From positions 2,544,448-2,608,447 of the forward strand of contig NZ_KI912148.1 of assembly GCF_000517105.1 (NCBI RefSeq): 64,000 nt of DNA, given 5' to 3'. Shown in pieces: positions 29,121 through 38,259 of the stretch; the first letter of the stretch is position 1, and every line of letters begins with the position of its first letter. Position numbers and translations under genes: made by a program. The notes under the pieces were generated by a model. That model ran no database searches. It saw only the letters and a list, made by a program, of their open reading frames with translations, and was not told where the DNA came from. Origin of the DNA: Fischerella sp. PCC 9605 (GTDB taxonomy: Bacteria > Cyanobacteriota > Cyanobacteriia > Cyanobacteriales > Nostocaceae).

Positions 29121-29132
29121 TATTATATATTC

Positions 29133-29206
29133 CTTTGTGTTTCTTCTTCGTGTCTTAGTGTCTTGGTGGTTTAAAAAACGAACCACCAAGACACGAAGAC
29201 ACAAAG
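29133..29206. repeat. Dispersed inverted repeat (CTTGGTGTC family), copy 3
   Basis: The best-formed copy. CTTCGTGTCTTAGTGTCTTG...GGTT and AACC...CAAGACACGAAGACACAAAG flank a 9-base centre. It fills the whole gap between the dynamin-like and SrfB-like genes. Confidence 0.7.
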
Positions 29207-29207
29207 A

Positions 29208-31775
29208 TTAAATTTCTCTTGGTTCAGAGGCGATCGCCACTTGCGAAAGTGTTTCTAACCAAGGTGGAACAGATACAGGTTTGTCCTTGTCTGTAGCGGC
29301 GATATGTCGAAGTAAAGGTTCGTGTTTTGATTTCAAAAGTTCTTGCAAGCTGTCTACAATCTCCTTTAGTGCTCTAGAAAAAGAAAATTTCACCTGTTTA
29401 GTTAATTGGCTCACGTATTGAACGAGGTGTAAACTAGCACTGGCAGTTATTTCATCACGCAGTCGCAAAACGGCGATTTGATGATTAAATGGTCTGGGGG
29501 GAACGGGAAATTTTTTATCAGGACTCCAGTCTAAAACTTGGCCTGTAGGGTGTTTGTCATCTTTCCGTGCTAAGGGGAATAAGGTATCGGCGTTGATGGG
29601 AAGTTGGCTACCAGCTAGTCCACTGTGTTCGATAATCAATTTTTGCCATTTATTCGCCGGATCGACTGCACGCAGGAGGTTACGGTAAAGGCGGAGTTGA
29701 TTTTTACCGCAGTTTTGCTGGATATACTGTTCCATTTCGGGCGACACTACAGAATTGACTGTGTTGCGTTCGCGAGATACTTCCCCAGATAGTTTACTAA
29801 AAAAGTCTGTCACTGCCTCTTTAGTGCGATCGTGGGCGAAGGCTTGCATTTCCTGGATGGTTTGGGCAAATGCAGGGTAAAAGTCATCACTTTTAGTGGG
29901 AATTGTGTCTTCTATCTCTTCGTCACCAAAAAAGCTTTCGGTTTTGGTAAGGGCGATCGCGCCATTTTTAGTTCTATCAAAGAGTAATGTCCACTCGCTC
30001 CACTCAAAAAAGATTTTATTAGTTAACTCGTCCTTGACTACATCACTGACAGCTATGCCGTTGCGGTTCTTTAAAATAGGTTGTTTTTCTAACTCTTCTT
30101 GAAATTGTCTGTAGATAGTTACTAAATTTTCAATCGCTTCCCGCAGTTCGATGAAAGCCGGGTTTTCTTCAACGGGGATGTATGCTGGGATTTGTTCGAG
30201 GAGAGTTTTGAGGTTGTCTTGCTCTTGTTGCAAAGCTTCCGCAGCCCTTTGGGTGTCTTCTACAAGTTGTTTCATGCCATGTTGGGCTACGTGGTCTTTG
30301 AGTAATGAGCGCAACCTGCTAGTTCCGCCATCTTCAGCAAAGTCACTGAGTTGTTTTTGCAAGGTGCTAGAAGCGGGTAGCATTTGACTCAGTTGTTGCC
30401 ATTTTTCCCGCAATTCCACTTCCTGGGGTTTGTTGGGGATGTCGAGTTCGGGGAGAAACTCTGGGGAGCATACTTGCACTAGTGAAGACAGTTCGGCAAG
30501 TTTAGTTAAGCCGTGGAGTTGAGACAGCAGGACAATATTTTTTTTCTCTGTGGTTAAATTGCTGGCGCTGGCAATGGTAAGTTGGAGGATGCTGAGGCGT
30601 TCTAAAATAGTTTCTTCTGAAAGTAACGGCTCGTCTACAAGCTCATCAAGAGTACGTTCGTCACTTGAGGTGAGGGGGAGTTGGTTGAAGCGTCCCACAC
30701 CAACGATGATTCTATCTCTTAAGTCTTGTCCCTTGTCCCGTTCCAGCATTGTGCGAATTTTAGATGCGATCGCACCGCCTGGATATCTGCCATTGAGTAG
30801 CAGCAGAATAGTTTGGACATCTCTGAGTTCCCGCAGCGATAAAAAGGCATCCCGCACCCCAGAATCCGCAGATCCCAAACCGGGAAAGTCTAAGAGTACG
30901 AACTCATTTGTCCCTTGCAGGGAAGATAAATCCCAAACTTCTTTTGATACCTCAACTGTGACATCGATACGGCGAATTAAAGAAAAGCTGTTCTGCAAAT
31001 CTGTTGCTGATGGTTGGGCGAAATTTGCCCACGTTTGGGGAGGTGGTGGTAGTTGTGTAAAGTTGAGTTCTAAGATATTCATGGGTGGCTCAGTTAATCT
31101 CAGCCCTTTTTTCGCGGTAGTATGGTCAATCTGGTAGCTTTTACCGCAAATATGCTTGCCGTAGGCGTTGTAGGTACGCATGAATACTACTAACTCTCGC
31201 AGTAGCGATCGCAGTTCTAAGCTTTGCGTCTGACTCCAAACTTGTTCGCACCATTTCAAGATACCGTTGCTATCGATAACAGTGGTGGGGTGCAAATTTT
31301 TTAGAGATTCAACTTGGGTTAAAGATACTTCTGCTGCTTTGACTCGCACTTCCATTTCCTGTAGCATAAAGCGCAGACATTCTTTCACACCCTCATCAGA
31401 CAAATATTCGACGGTGTATTTGCCAATTTGCGTTGTTTGCAAGTCTGGTTGCTGACGCAGATGAATAGCAGTGACGTTACCAGTGGTAGGAGTTTCACTG
31501 ACTGGCAAAGCATCAGCGTAACCAATCAGACTACCTATTAATAAAGTTTTGCCACTGCTAAATTCACCCATGATGCCAATTTTCACAGGTGAAGAAGCAA
31601 GTTTTACTACTCTTTGCCCAGCTGATTGCAAATTTTGGATGTGTTCATGAACACTAATAGGAACCCAGCTTTCTTGGGGGGGTGGATTTTGTGATACTAA
31701 CTCTAGGCTTTGCAGTACAGATTCTCCATATTCTTTATAGCGGCGCAATTGTTCCATTGCTATGTCGCTTTTCAT
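29208..31775 (-). CDS. Dynamin-like large GTPase (SrfC-like)
   Basis: 855 residues. The G1 P-loop GEFSSGKTLLIG is at about residues 70-81, the G2 Thr is in PTTGNVTA, and G3 is DFPGLGS near residue 297. The segment RIIVGVGRFNQL may be a divergent G4. Long helical regions follow, as in the stalk of bacterial dynamin-like proteins. Such proteins bind and remodel membranes or respond to membrane damage. AGGAG lies 5 bases before ATG 31775. First gene of the minus-strand operon with the SrfB-like ATPase; the pairing resembles Salmonella srfB/srfC in reverse order. The function of the pair is not established. Confidence 0.8.
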   Translation of the reverse strand: MKSDIAMEQLRRYKEYGESVLQSLELVSQNPPPQESWVPISVHEHIQNLQSAGQRVVKLASSPVKIGIMGEFSSGKTLLIGSLIGYADALPVSETPTTGNVTAIHLRQQPDLQTTQIGKYTVEYLSDEGVKECLRFMLQEMEVRVKAAEVSLTQVESLKNLHPTTVIDSNGILKWCEQVWSQTQSLELRSLLRELVVFMRTYNAYGKHICGKSYQIDHTTAKKGLRLTEPPMNILELNFTQLPPPPQTWANFAQPSATDLQNSFSLIRRIDVTVEVSKEVWDLSSLQGTNEFVLLDFPGLGSADSGVRDAFLSLRELRDVQTILLLLNGRYPGGAIASKIRTMLERDKGQDLRDRIIVGVGRFNQLPLTSSDERTLDELVDEPLLSEETILERLSILQLTIASASNLTTEKKNIVLLSQLHGLTKLAELSSLVQVCSPEFLPELDIPNKPQEVELREKWQQLSQMLPASSTLQKQLSDFAEDGGTSRLRSLLKDHVAQHGMKQLVEDTQRAAEALQQEQDNLKTLLEQIPAYIPVEENPAFIELREAIENLVTIYRQFQEELEKQPILKNRNGIAVSDVVKDELTNKIFFEWSEWTLLFDRTKNGAIALTKTESFFGDEEIEDTIPTKSDDFYPAFAQTIQEMQAFAHDRTKEAVTDFFSKLSGEVSRERNTVNSVVSPEMEQYIQQNCGKNQLRLYRNLLRAVDPANKWQKLIIEHSGLAGSQLPINADTLFPLARKDDKHPTGQVLDWSPDKKFPVPPRPFNHQIAVLRLRDEITASASLHLVQYVSQLTKQVKFSFSRALKEIVDSLQELLKSKHEPLLRHIAATDKDKPVSVPPWLETLSQVAIASEPREI

Positions 31776-32132
31776 ACAATCTCCTGACTATAACCCTAGA
31801 TAAATTATCGATTGTCCGCGCTTTTGACACTTCAAATCTTAATTAGGATACTCGGAAATTTTGGATTTTTAGCAGTAGCCATAGTTATAACTTGATTTTT
31901 AATCAAAGAAGTTTAGCAATTTGTTTGTTCTTATTGCTTCCAAATTGCAAAACTTAGTAGAAATTTGCATAAATTTGTATTTAATAAAGGCAGTCTCAAT
32001 GAAAAACCTCACCCCCTTCCCCTCTCCTTAATTTCGATAGGACGGGGTGAGGTGACTTTCATGTTCGGTTGTGAAATTTTCCATGACTGACTTAAAAATA
32101 CTTGGCGTCCCTTCGCTGCGCTCGAAGGCAAG

Positions 32133-32186
32133 CTTAGTGCCTTGGTGGTAAAAATTTTTGAACCACTAAGACTCCAAGACACAAAG
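32133..32186. repeat. Dispersed inverted repeat (CTTGGTGTC family), copy 4
   Basis: CTTAGTGCCTTGGTGGT, A/T-rich centre, AACCACTAAGACTCCAAGACACAAAG. It lies in the 1,044-base gap 31776-32819, which otherwise holds only scattered hairpins and the direct repeat at 32499. Confidence 0.6.
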
Positions 32187-32498
32187 ATTTTTAATCCTTT
32201 ACTGGTGTATAAAAACTTTAATCTGGTAGCGTGCGTTATGGACATTAGTCCTAACGCATCAAAAATCACTGGATGGTGCGTTAGCCTGCGGCATAACACA
32301 CCCTACTGGACTGGCAAGCCTAAAATGGTGTAATAGAAAATGTTCGTAGTAAGCGCTTCAGCGCGAAACAGGCTAAAAATCTAATGCACAAATTTAGCTG
32401 TGCCACGCCACTACAAATCTACTGCGTCCATCCACGTGCATCGGTGTACCCTGCGGGAAGCGGAAGGGGACAATTATTTAGTTTTTGATTGCTGATTG

Positions 32499-32660
32499 GC
32501 GATCGCACTTCCACAATCACCCTTCATCACCAACATCAATCCATCCATAGAGAACATCAAGACATTTGTGACCAACCTCTTAATGTTACTTATTAACGTG
32601 AACCCATTCACAGAGAACATCAGGACATTTGTGACCAACTTTTTGATGTTCTTCATCAAT
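32499..32660. repeat. Direct repeat, left of the adhesin gene
   Basis: Begins GCGATCGCACTTCCACAATC. About the first 77 bases match 35623-35700 almost exactly, and the remainder matches with more changes. Inside are tandem sub-units built on AGAGAACATCAAGACATTTG, which contain AACATCAAGACATTTGTGAC and partial inverted copies (TTGATGTT). Confidence 0.75.
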
Positions 32661-32819
32661 TAGACTTGAATGCCGCTAAATCATTTAAATTCTGCCAAAT
32701 TACGACAGCGAATAATTTAAAAGTTGTAACATTATCTGAATAGTTAGAAAGCCGTATTCCAGGGTGTATCAGAATTTAAAGATTGCCGTTTTCTGACTCT
32801 AGAATCTTCTCAGGTACTG

Positions 32820-35501
32820 ATGATAAAACTGGCTCGCGATCTATTCCCTCTGATTACCTTGCCCTTATGCACCGTCAGCAGCCTTGCACCTATGACTATC
32901 GCAATAGCGCAAGTCACTCCTGATAATACCCTGGGCGCTGAAAATTCTGTTGTGACTGGCGATGTCATTAACAACATTCCCAGCGATCGCCTAGATGGTG
33001 GTGCTATTCGTGGCTCAAATCTGTTTCACAGTTTTCAGGAATTCAATGTCGGTGAAGGTAGGGGAGTTTATTTTTCCAATCCGGCTGGGATTGCAAACAT
33101 TCTCACTCGCGTCACAGGTGGTAATCCCTCCAATATTCTCGGTACACTCGGTGTTTTAGGTAACGCGAATCTCTTCTTAATTAACCCGAAAGGGATTTTT
33201 TTTGGGCCAAATGCTCGTCTGAATTTGGGTGGATCATTTTTTGCAACCACAGCCGACAGTTTGGTATTTGGTAATAATTTTGAATTTAGCGCTACTAATC
33301 CAGAAGCACCGCCACTTTTAACTGTAAATATTCCCATCGGCTTGCGATTTCGAGATAATCCCGGCAGCATCCACGTACAGGGTGATGGTCAAGGACTGAG
33401 ATCAAGGACTGATGAATTAATTGATACAACATCTGGGCTGCGAGTGCAACCAAATCAAACTTTAGCATTAGTGGGGGGTGATGTCAGCTTAGAGGGGGCA
33501 ACACTCAAAACTGCTGGTGGACGAATAGAATTAGGTAGTGTCGTAGGTTCTGATTTAATTAACATTACGCCTCAGGGCCAAGGTTTTGCTTTAGGCTATG
33601 ATAATGTTCAAAACTTCGGCAACATCCAATTATCTCAACAGACGGCAGTAGATGCCAGTGGTCTTGGTGGTGGTGATATACAGGTTTGGGGTAGGCGTAT
33701 AACCCTCACTGATGGTTCCCAGATAGAAACAAGCACTTTGGGAGCAGAGCAAGGTGGAACTTTGGTAGTGAATGCAACTGAGCAAGTAGAAGCAATTGGT
33801 ACTTCGTTCGATGAGAAGTTTCCCAGTGGCTTGTCTGCTACAACTTACCCAAGTGCAACAGGGGATGCGGGAGACCTTACGATTAACACCCGTAACTTAA
33901 TTGTTCGAGATGGGGCACGAATCAGTGCTCGTACACGTGGTGAAGGCGACGGCGGGAATTTAACTGTCAAAGCCGATACTATACAAGCGATTGGTACTTC
34001 CGTGGATGGTCCGCCTGTCGATACTCAAGCTGCACCTAAATCAACAGGAGATGCGGGAAACTTAACAATTTACACCCGTAACTTAATTGTCCAGGATGGG
34101 GCACAAATCAGTGCTGGCACTCTTGGTGAGGGTAAGGGAGGGAATTTGACTGTCAAAGCAGATTCCGTGCAGCTTTTCAACAACAAAAGCGGCTTATTTG
34201 CTCAAGCTTACAAAGACGCAACAGGAGATGCGGGAGACATAACAATTGACACCCGTAACTTAATTGTCCAGGATGGAGCACGAATCAGTGCTAACACTCT
34301 TGGTGAAAGTAAGGCAGGGAATTTGACTGTCAAAGCAGATTCCATCCAGCTTTCCAACAAAGATAGCGGCTTGTTTGTTAGAACTGAGCAAGATACAACG
34401 GGGGATGCGGGAGACCTAACGGTTGACACCCGTAACTTAATTGTCCAGGATGGGGCACGAATCAGTGCTAACACTTTTGGTGAGGGCAAGGCAGGGAATT
34501 TGACTGTCAAAGCAGATTCCGTCCAGCTTTCCAACAACAGCAGCGGCTTGTTTGCTCAAGCTGGTCCAAACGCAACAGGAGATGCGGGAAACTTAACAAT
34601 TGACACCCGTAACTTAATTGTCCAGGATGGGGCTGGTATATATGTACGAAATTTAGGCTTGGGGAGTGCAGGTAAGCTGACCATCAATGCTAGTTCTATT
34701 GATTTAGATAATAAAGCTATCTTGACTGCTGACACAAACAGCAATAAGCCTAACCCAAATAAACAGGAGGCAACTATCAGCATAAACTCTAGAGATTTGA
34801 TAATGCGTCGCAATAGCGAAATCACTGCTAACGCTAGAGGCGCAGCGGATGGAGGCAATATTAACATTACCACTGGCGTTCTAGTTGGCTTGGAAAATAG
34901 TGACATCATCGCTAATGCTGCCAGTGGAAATGGTGGGAGCATCACAATTGAAACTCAAGGTTTGTATGGATTCGTGCAGCGTACTCGGGCAGAACTAGAG
35001 AGATTATTTCCTAATACTCTAAATATAAGGAGTCCCAGAGAATTGCCAACAAGTGATATCACTGCCTTTTCCCAGACGAGCGCAAACTTGAGTGGTACTG
35101 TCAGTATTAAAATTCCAGATGTTGACCCCAGCCGGGGGTTAATAGAATTGCTAGAAAATGTAATAGACCCCTCACAGCAGATTGCCGAAAATCCCTGTCA
35201 AAAAGGCTCTGACAGTACATTTATAATCACCAGACGTGGCGGCTTGCCTTCTAGTCCGAATCAAAGCTTGAAAAGTGACAATGTTCGAGTTGATTTAGTA
35301 GAACCTGTCGCTAGTAGCGGCAATTTCCAAACTGCAACTATCAACAAGCCAATAACTCATACTAATACTAAACATATTATCCCTGCACGAGGATGGGTGC
35401 TTAACGACAAAGGCGAGGTAGTTCTTACAGCTTATGATCCCACTGCTACCAATCTTCCCCAACGCGCTTCTCAAACAACTGCTGGTTGTCCTGCATTTTA
35501 A
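32820..35501 (+). CDS. Two-partner-secretion adhesin, filamentous haemagglutinin type
   Basis: 893 residues. A signal peptide ends near IAIAQ (residue 30). The TPS domain follows, with GSNLFHSFQEFNVGEG, VYFSNPAGIANILTRVTGG and NLFLINPKGIFFGPNARL (residues about 40-150); it is recognised by an outer-membrane TpsB transporter. Residues about 347-615 hold five repeats of about 59 residues starting TGDAG(D/N)LTI, predicted beta-helix turns. The C-terminus (ENPCQKGSDSTFIITRRGGLP) matches cyanobacterial members of the family. No TpsB gene is in the window. The gene stands alone between two copies of a long direct repeat, as though it were a cassette. Confidence 0.88.
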   Translation: MIKLARDLFPLITLPLCTVSSLAPMTIAIAQVTPDNTLGAENSVVTGDVINNIPSDRLDGGAIRGSNLFHSFQEFNVGEGRGVYFSNPAGIANILTRVTGGNPSNILGTLGVLGNANLFLINPKGIFFGPNARLNLGGSFFATTADSLVFGNNFEFSATNPEAPPLLTVNIPIGLRFRDNPGSIHVQGDGQGLRSRTDELIDTTSGLRVQPNQTLALVGGDVSLEGATLKTAGGRIELGSVVGSDLINITPQGQGFALGYDNVQNFGNIQLSQQTAVDASGLGGGDIQVWGRRITLTDGSQIETSTLGAEQGGTLVVNATEQVEAIGTSFDEKFPSGLSATTYPSATGDAGDLTINTRNLIVRDGARISARTRGEGDGGNLTVKADTIQAIGTSVDGPPVDTQAAPKSTGDAGNLTIYTRNLIVQDGAQISAGTLGEGKGGNLTVKADSVQLFNNKSGLFAQAYKDATGDAGDITIDTRNLIVQDGARISANTLGESKAGNLTVKADSIQLSNKDSGLFVRTEQDTTGDAGDLTVDTRNLIVQDGARISANTFGEGKAGNLTVKADSVQLSNNSSGLFAQAGPNATGDAGNLTIDTRNLIVQDGAGIYVRNLGLGSAGKLTINASSIDLDNKAILTADTNSNKPNPNKQEATISINSRDLIMRRNSEITANARGAADGGNINITTGVLVGLENSDIIANAASGNGGSITIETQGLYGFVQRTRAELERLFPNTLNIRSPRELPTSDITAFSQTSANLSGTVSIKIPDVDPSRGLIELLENVIDPSQQIAENPCQKGSDSTFIITRRGGLPSSPNQSLKSDNVRVDLVEPVASSGNFQTATINKPITHTNTKHIIPARGWVLNDKGEVVLTAYDPTATNLPQRASQTTAGCPAF
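33858..34660 (+). repeat. 177-bp coding repeats in the adhesin gene
   Basis: Five units begin at 33858, 34044, 34221, 34398 and 34575; the last three spacings are exactly 177 bases. The units share long identical stretches (CCCGTAACTTAATTGTCC), so recombination between them could change copy number without breaking the frame. Confidence 0.85.
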
Positions 35502-35503
35502 AA

Positions 35504-35542
35504 GGGATTGGGGATTGGGGATTGGGGATTGGGGATTGGGGT
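35504..35542. repeat. GGGGATT heptamer tandem repeat
   Basis: About five GGGGATT units directly after the adhesin stop codon. Confidence 0.8.
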
Positions 35543-35622
35543 AGTGGTTTTCACGCGTAAAAATTATGGAAGGGTTTGGAGGCTTTGCCTGGGGGCTGTT
35601 GCATAGGCGTGCAAGATGTGAA

Positions 35623-35815
35623 CGATCGCACTTACACAATCACCCTTCATCACCAACATCAATCCATCCATAGAGAACATCAAGACATTTGTGACCAACG
35701 TCTTGACGTTACTTATTAACGTCAACACATTTACAGAGAACATCAAGTCATTTGTAAGCAACGTCTTGATGTTCCTTATTAACGTGAAGACATTCATCAC
35801 AAACGTGAAAGCGAT
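35623..35815. repeat. Direct repeat, right of the adhesin gene
   Basis: Starts CGATCGCACTTACACAATCA and matches the copy at 32499-32660. This copy has one extra sub-unit (TTTGTAAGCAACGTCTTGATG). The minus strand reads as a Leu/Val/Asn repeat peptide (LVTNVLMFS), but I treat it as DNA repeat, not a gene. Confidence 0.75.
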
Positions 35816-35836
35816 CGCAAATTGACAGATGTCATA

Positions 35837-35986
35837 TCAATCACGGTTGACTTCTTTCTCTTCAGATTCTTTAAGTTGCTCAATCATAAAGCTGATTTGG
35901 GCTGACACCGATCGCTTCTGCTTATTGCAATACTCTTTAAACCACTCAAAGAGTGATTCTGGAATTGTGACACTCGTCCGGCTCAT
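35837..35986 (-). CDS. Small ribbon-helix-helix protein, 49 residues
   Basis: ATG 35986 to TGA at 35837-35839 encodes MSRTSVTIPESLFEWFKEYC and 29 more residues (through SVSAQISFMIEQLKESEEKE). TSVTIPESLFEWFKEY as strand plus helix 1, and SVSAQISFMIEQL as helix 2, are what CopG/MetJ-type DNA-binding antitoxins or plasmid regulators look like. No clear ribosome site and no toxin partner beside it. It lies between the direct repeat and a hairpin at 36120. Confidence 0.55.
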   Translation of the reverse strand: MSRTSVTIPESLFEWFKEYCNKQKRSVSAQISFMIEQLKESEEKEVNRD

Positions 35987-36119
35987 TTTTTCAGTCAAAG
36001 CAGTACATCCTAATGCAACATATTCAGTATAGCTATTGATGTGTTAAATAGGCACGAATAGTTAAGAATATTAAAAATGCTATTGCTAATATGATTCACT
36101 CATACTAATATATAAATAA

Positions 36120-36156
36120 GAGAGGCGTTCATACCTGGAAGTAGACAACGCCTCTC
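36120..36156. other. 10-bp stem hairpin
   Basis: GAGAGGCGTT and AACGCCTCTC with a 17-base loop, 36 bases before the next frame. It may be a terminator of upstream transcription or a leader structure. Confidence 0.5.
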
Positions 36157-36191
36157 TGACCAAACCTCTATTTAGTAAGGTCTAATTAAAT

Positions 36192-36398
36192 ATGATGCCA
36201 CAACCTATTCTTTGTCAAACACCCACAAAAGGCTTATTAAATTTAACTTACGCTCGTCAAATTAGATTTCGGACTCTTAATATTCATCAGATGTCTTGGC
36301 AATTTGCCTGTTTTATTACTTGGAACAATGGTGACAAGCAAACTTTTGTTGGCAAAGATGCTCAAGCGATTGCTCAAACAATAAGAAAAATCACATAA
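36192..36398 (+). CDS. Hypothetical protein, 68 residues
   Basis: MMPQPILCQTPTKGLLNLTY at the start. The segment WQFACFITWNNGDKQTFVG looks like two beta strands. The last 15 residues are helical. No ribosome site stands out and the family is not recognised. The second Met (36195) is an alternative start. Confidence 0.4.
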   Translation: MMPQPILCQTPTKGLLNLTYARQIRFRTLNIHQMSWQFACFITWNNGDKQTFVGKDAQAIAQTIRKIT

Positions 36399-36555
36399 AT
36401 CAAAGATTAAGCCAGATTACGGGGGTTTCCCCCGTTCTCCTCTCCTTAATCAGGAATATATTATGGCGGGTGGTGTTCGCAAAAGCGATCGCTCTCAAGG
36501 TTTACCAAAACTGCTTTTGAACCCAAATATCCACGTACTCGACATCAAGATGTAA

Positions 36556-36918
36556 TTATGTCAGGTGAGTAGTAATTGCATCCAAGAATTCATTAATATC
36601 TACAGGTTTTATTAGATAACCATTAGCTCCTAGTTGCAAAGCACGGCAACGATAAGCTTCATCTTCTTCACTTGTGATAAAGATAAAAGGAATTGTAGCT
36701 GTATAAATATTATTTCGCAATCCTTCTAGAACCTCATATCCATTAAGTTCAGGCATGTTAATATCAGAAAGTATTAAATCAGGTTGCTGGTCTTTGGCTA
36801 TATTTAAGCCAATTAAACCATTTTCAGCACAGATGAGTTGGAAATTATTTAGTCTCAAAAATTCACAAACTATCAAACGAAAATCTTCATTATCTTCTAT
36901 CATTAAAATCTTTTTCAT
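36556..36918 (-). CDS. Single-domain response regulator
   Basis: 120 residues (MKKILMIEDNEDFRLIVCEF at the start): acidic pair ED, phospho-acceptor Asp in LILSDINMPELNG, conserved Thr in FIFITSEEDE and Lys in YLIKPVD. It is a stand-alone CheY-like receiver that relays phosphate from a histidine kinase to a partner not seen here. I chose ATG 36918 over the longer frame to 36948 because it gives the normal receiver start. It stands alone, with a 500-base gap upstream. Confidence 0.85.
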   Translation of the reverse strand: MKKILMIEDNEDFRLIVCEFLRLNNFQLICAENGLIGLNIAKDQQPDLILSDINMPELNGYEVLEGLRNNIYTATIPFIFITSEEDEAYRCRALQLGANGYLIKPVDINEFLDAITTHLT

Positions 36919-37070
36919 AGTGATTTTTATTGCTACTTTTAGGCTCAATGGTTGAGCTAATTAATCTAAAACCTGAAAGTAGGTAAATAACAGAACCAAA
37001 AATGACAAGGATAGCGTAGGCAAGAGCTATAACCAAGGCTAAAAATTCTGCTAACTAAAAAAAACAATAC

Positions 37071-37185
37071 GGTTCAGATAAGCTGGCAGAAATGCCTGGT
37101 GCTATTCCTACAAAGCCTACTGAGTGAGCAGGCTTTGTAGGAATAGCTGTACCATGCACGGGTGAAATCTACCATTCACTGAACC
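37071..37185. repeat. Long hairpin with 18-bp perfect stem
   Basis: GCTATTCCTACAAAGCCT at 37101-37118 is perfectly complementary to 37130-37147, with an 11-base loop. The outer ends GGTTCAG (37071-37077) and CTGAACC (37179-37185) are also complementary, so the whole 115 bases form a nested inverted repeat. There is no T tail. It may be a miniature element or a structured RNA. It sits in the 36919-37419 gap, which has no gene. Confidence 0.6.
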
Positions 37186-37419
37186 ATATTGACTTAAAAA
37201 ATGGGCTTGATTCTGAAGTTAATAGTGGACTGTGAATATTTTGTGAATAATTAGATTTTTGAGTTAATTAAATGCATTTTCGGCTACAAAAGCTTGAACA
37301 GCTTGGTAAATTCAGGCTTGACGAATTGCGATCGCACACTCAAAAGCTAGCTGCTGCACTAATTTAACCTTCAACTTATTTACTAGAAGATTGAGTAGTA
37401 AAGGCGATAGGTAATGAAG

Positions 37420-37914
37420 TTATTTGCAAATTTGGACAATTTCCTCTAAAAGGAGGCGATCGCTAGGTGAAATCCTAGCCATCAACTCAGCCTTTGCCTT
37501 TTCATTAATGTGTAGTCTGCCGCTTGATTCAAATCTAAAATCTTGACCTAGCACTAACCCTTGATTCTGAAGTTTGGTAAGCGCCAAATTCTTCGCTAGT
37601 TTGACTAGATCCAATTCAGGCTCTAGATAAGAGAAATTACTCAAAATCCAGCGACAAGCATCAGGATCAGCTTCTGACAGTCCATAAATTGCTGCTGTCA
37701 AAACATCTTCAAGACACTTGGGATCGGATAAAACGGTTAGAAAGTTTTTGAGAGAGATTAATAATGCCTGGTCTTGAGTTTTGAAAACATCCACTGCTAA
37801 CTCAACGTTAAGATCGCGAACACTGGACACACACATACTTATTGCTCTTTGCCTTAACAAAAGGGAACTTTTCGGAACACAATCAGGATCAAAGTTGAAA
37901 CTAGTAGTTGACAA
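37420..37914 (-). CDS. Hypothetical protein, 164 residues
   Basis: Starts MSTTSFNFDPDCVPKSSLLL. Largely helical, acidic, with a pattern typical of a small all-alpha domain; no motif recognised. ATG 37914 is likely, though a shorter start at 37836 (MCVSSVRDL) is possible. It stands alone beside the TnpB remnant, on the opposite strand. Confidence 0.55.
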   Translation of the reverse strand: MSTTSFNFDPDCVPKSSLLLRQRAISMCVSSVRDLNVELAVDVFKTQDQALLISLKNFLTVLSDPKCLEDVLTAAIYGLSEADPDACRWILSNFSYLEPELDLVKLAKNLALTKLQNQGLVLGQDFRFESSGRLHINEKAKAELMARISPSDRLLLEEIVQICK

Positions 37915-38190
37915 AGACTACAAGTGCAATCGACAGTATGTGAGTAACAGTAGTAAGATTTGCGACAAGAGTCTTCAAACAGAAGCTTTTCAAGTGTTTT
38001 GACAGCTGAACTTCACGCAAAACCTATCCACTACAGTTACACCAATGATTTATCTGGCTATATTTTGAAGTTAGAGTATTAATGTGAATATTTTGTGAAT
38101 TTAACTAAATCGGCGTAAGTCCCCCACCGAAACGCGAGGGGCTACGGCTTCAATCGGAACGAAGTGGAGATAAGCCGTAGGGGGAGAGCG

Positions 38191-38225
38191 GTCAACTTCG
38201 GGGGTTCAACACCCCCGAAGTTGAC
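38191..38225 (+). repeat. Perfect 15-bp hairpin at the element left end
   Basis: GTCAACTTCGGGGGT, loop TCAAC, ACCCCCGAAGTTGAC. It lies 35 bases before the TnpB start. Such hairpins at the left end are recognised by TnpA in this family. Confidence 0.75.
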
Positions 38226-38259
38226 AATAATATCTACAAAGAGTGGTAGTATTCTGTCC

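Noticed and set aside
30550-31137. 195-codon plus frame inside the dynamin-like gene
   Set aside because: Antisense shadow: Ser/Arg-rich, and the minus strand has clear GTPase motifs.
32009-32299. 96-codon minus frame in the long gap before the adhesin
   Set aside because: It crosses the dispersed inverted repeat and has no family resemblance.
35564-35800. Minus-strand repeat peptide (LVTNVLMFS units)
   Set aside because: The periodicity is explained by the DNA tandem repeat; a similar frame in the left copy has different ends and there is no ribosome site.
36463-36555. 30-codon plus frame starting MAGGVRKSDRSQ
   Set aside because: Too short, no ribosome site, contains a HIP1 site and no folding pattern.
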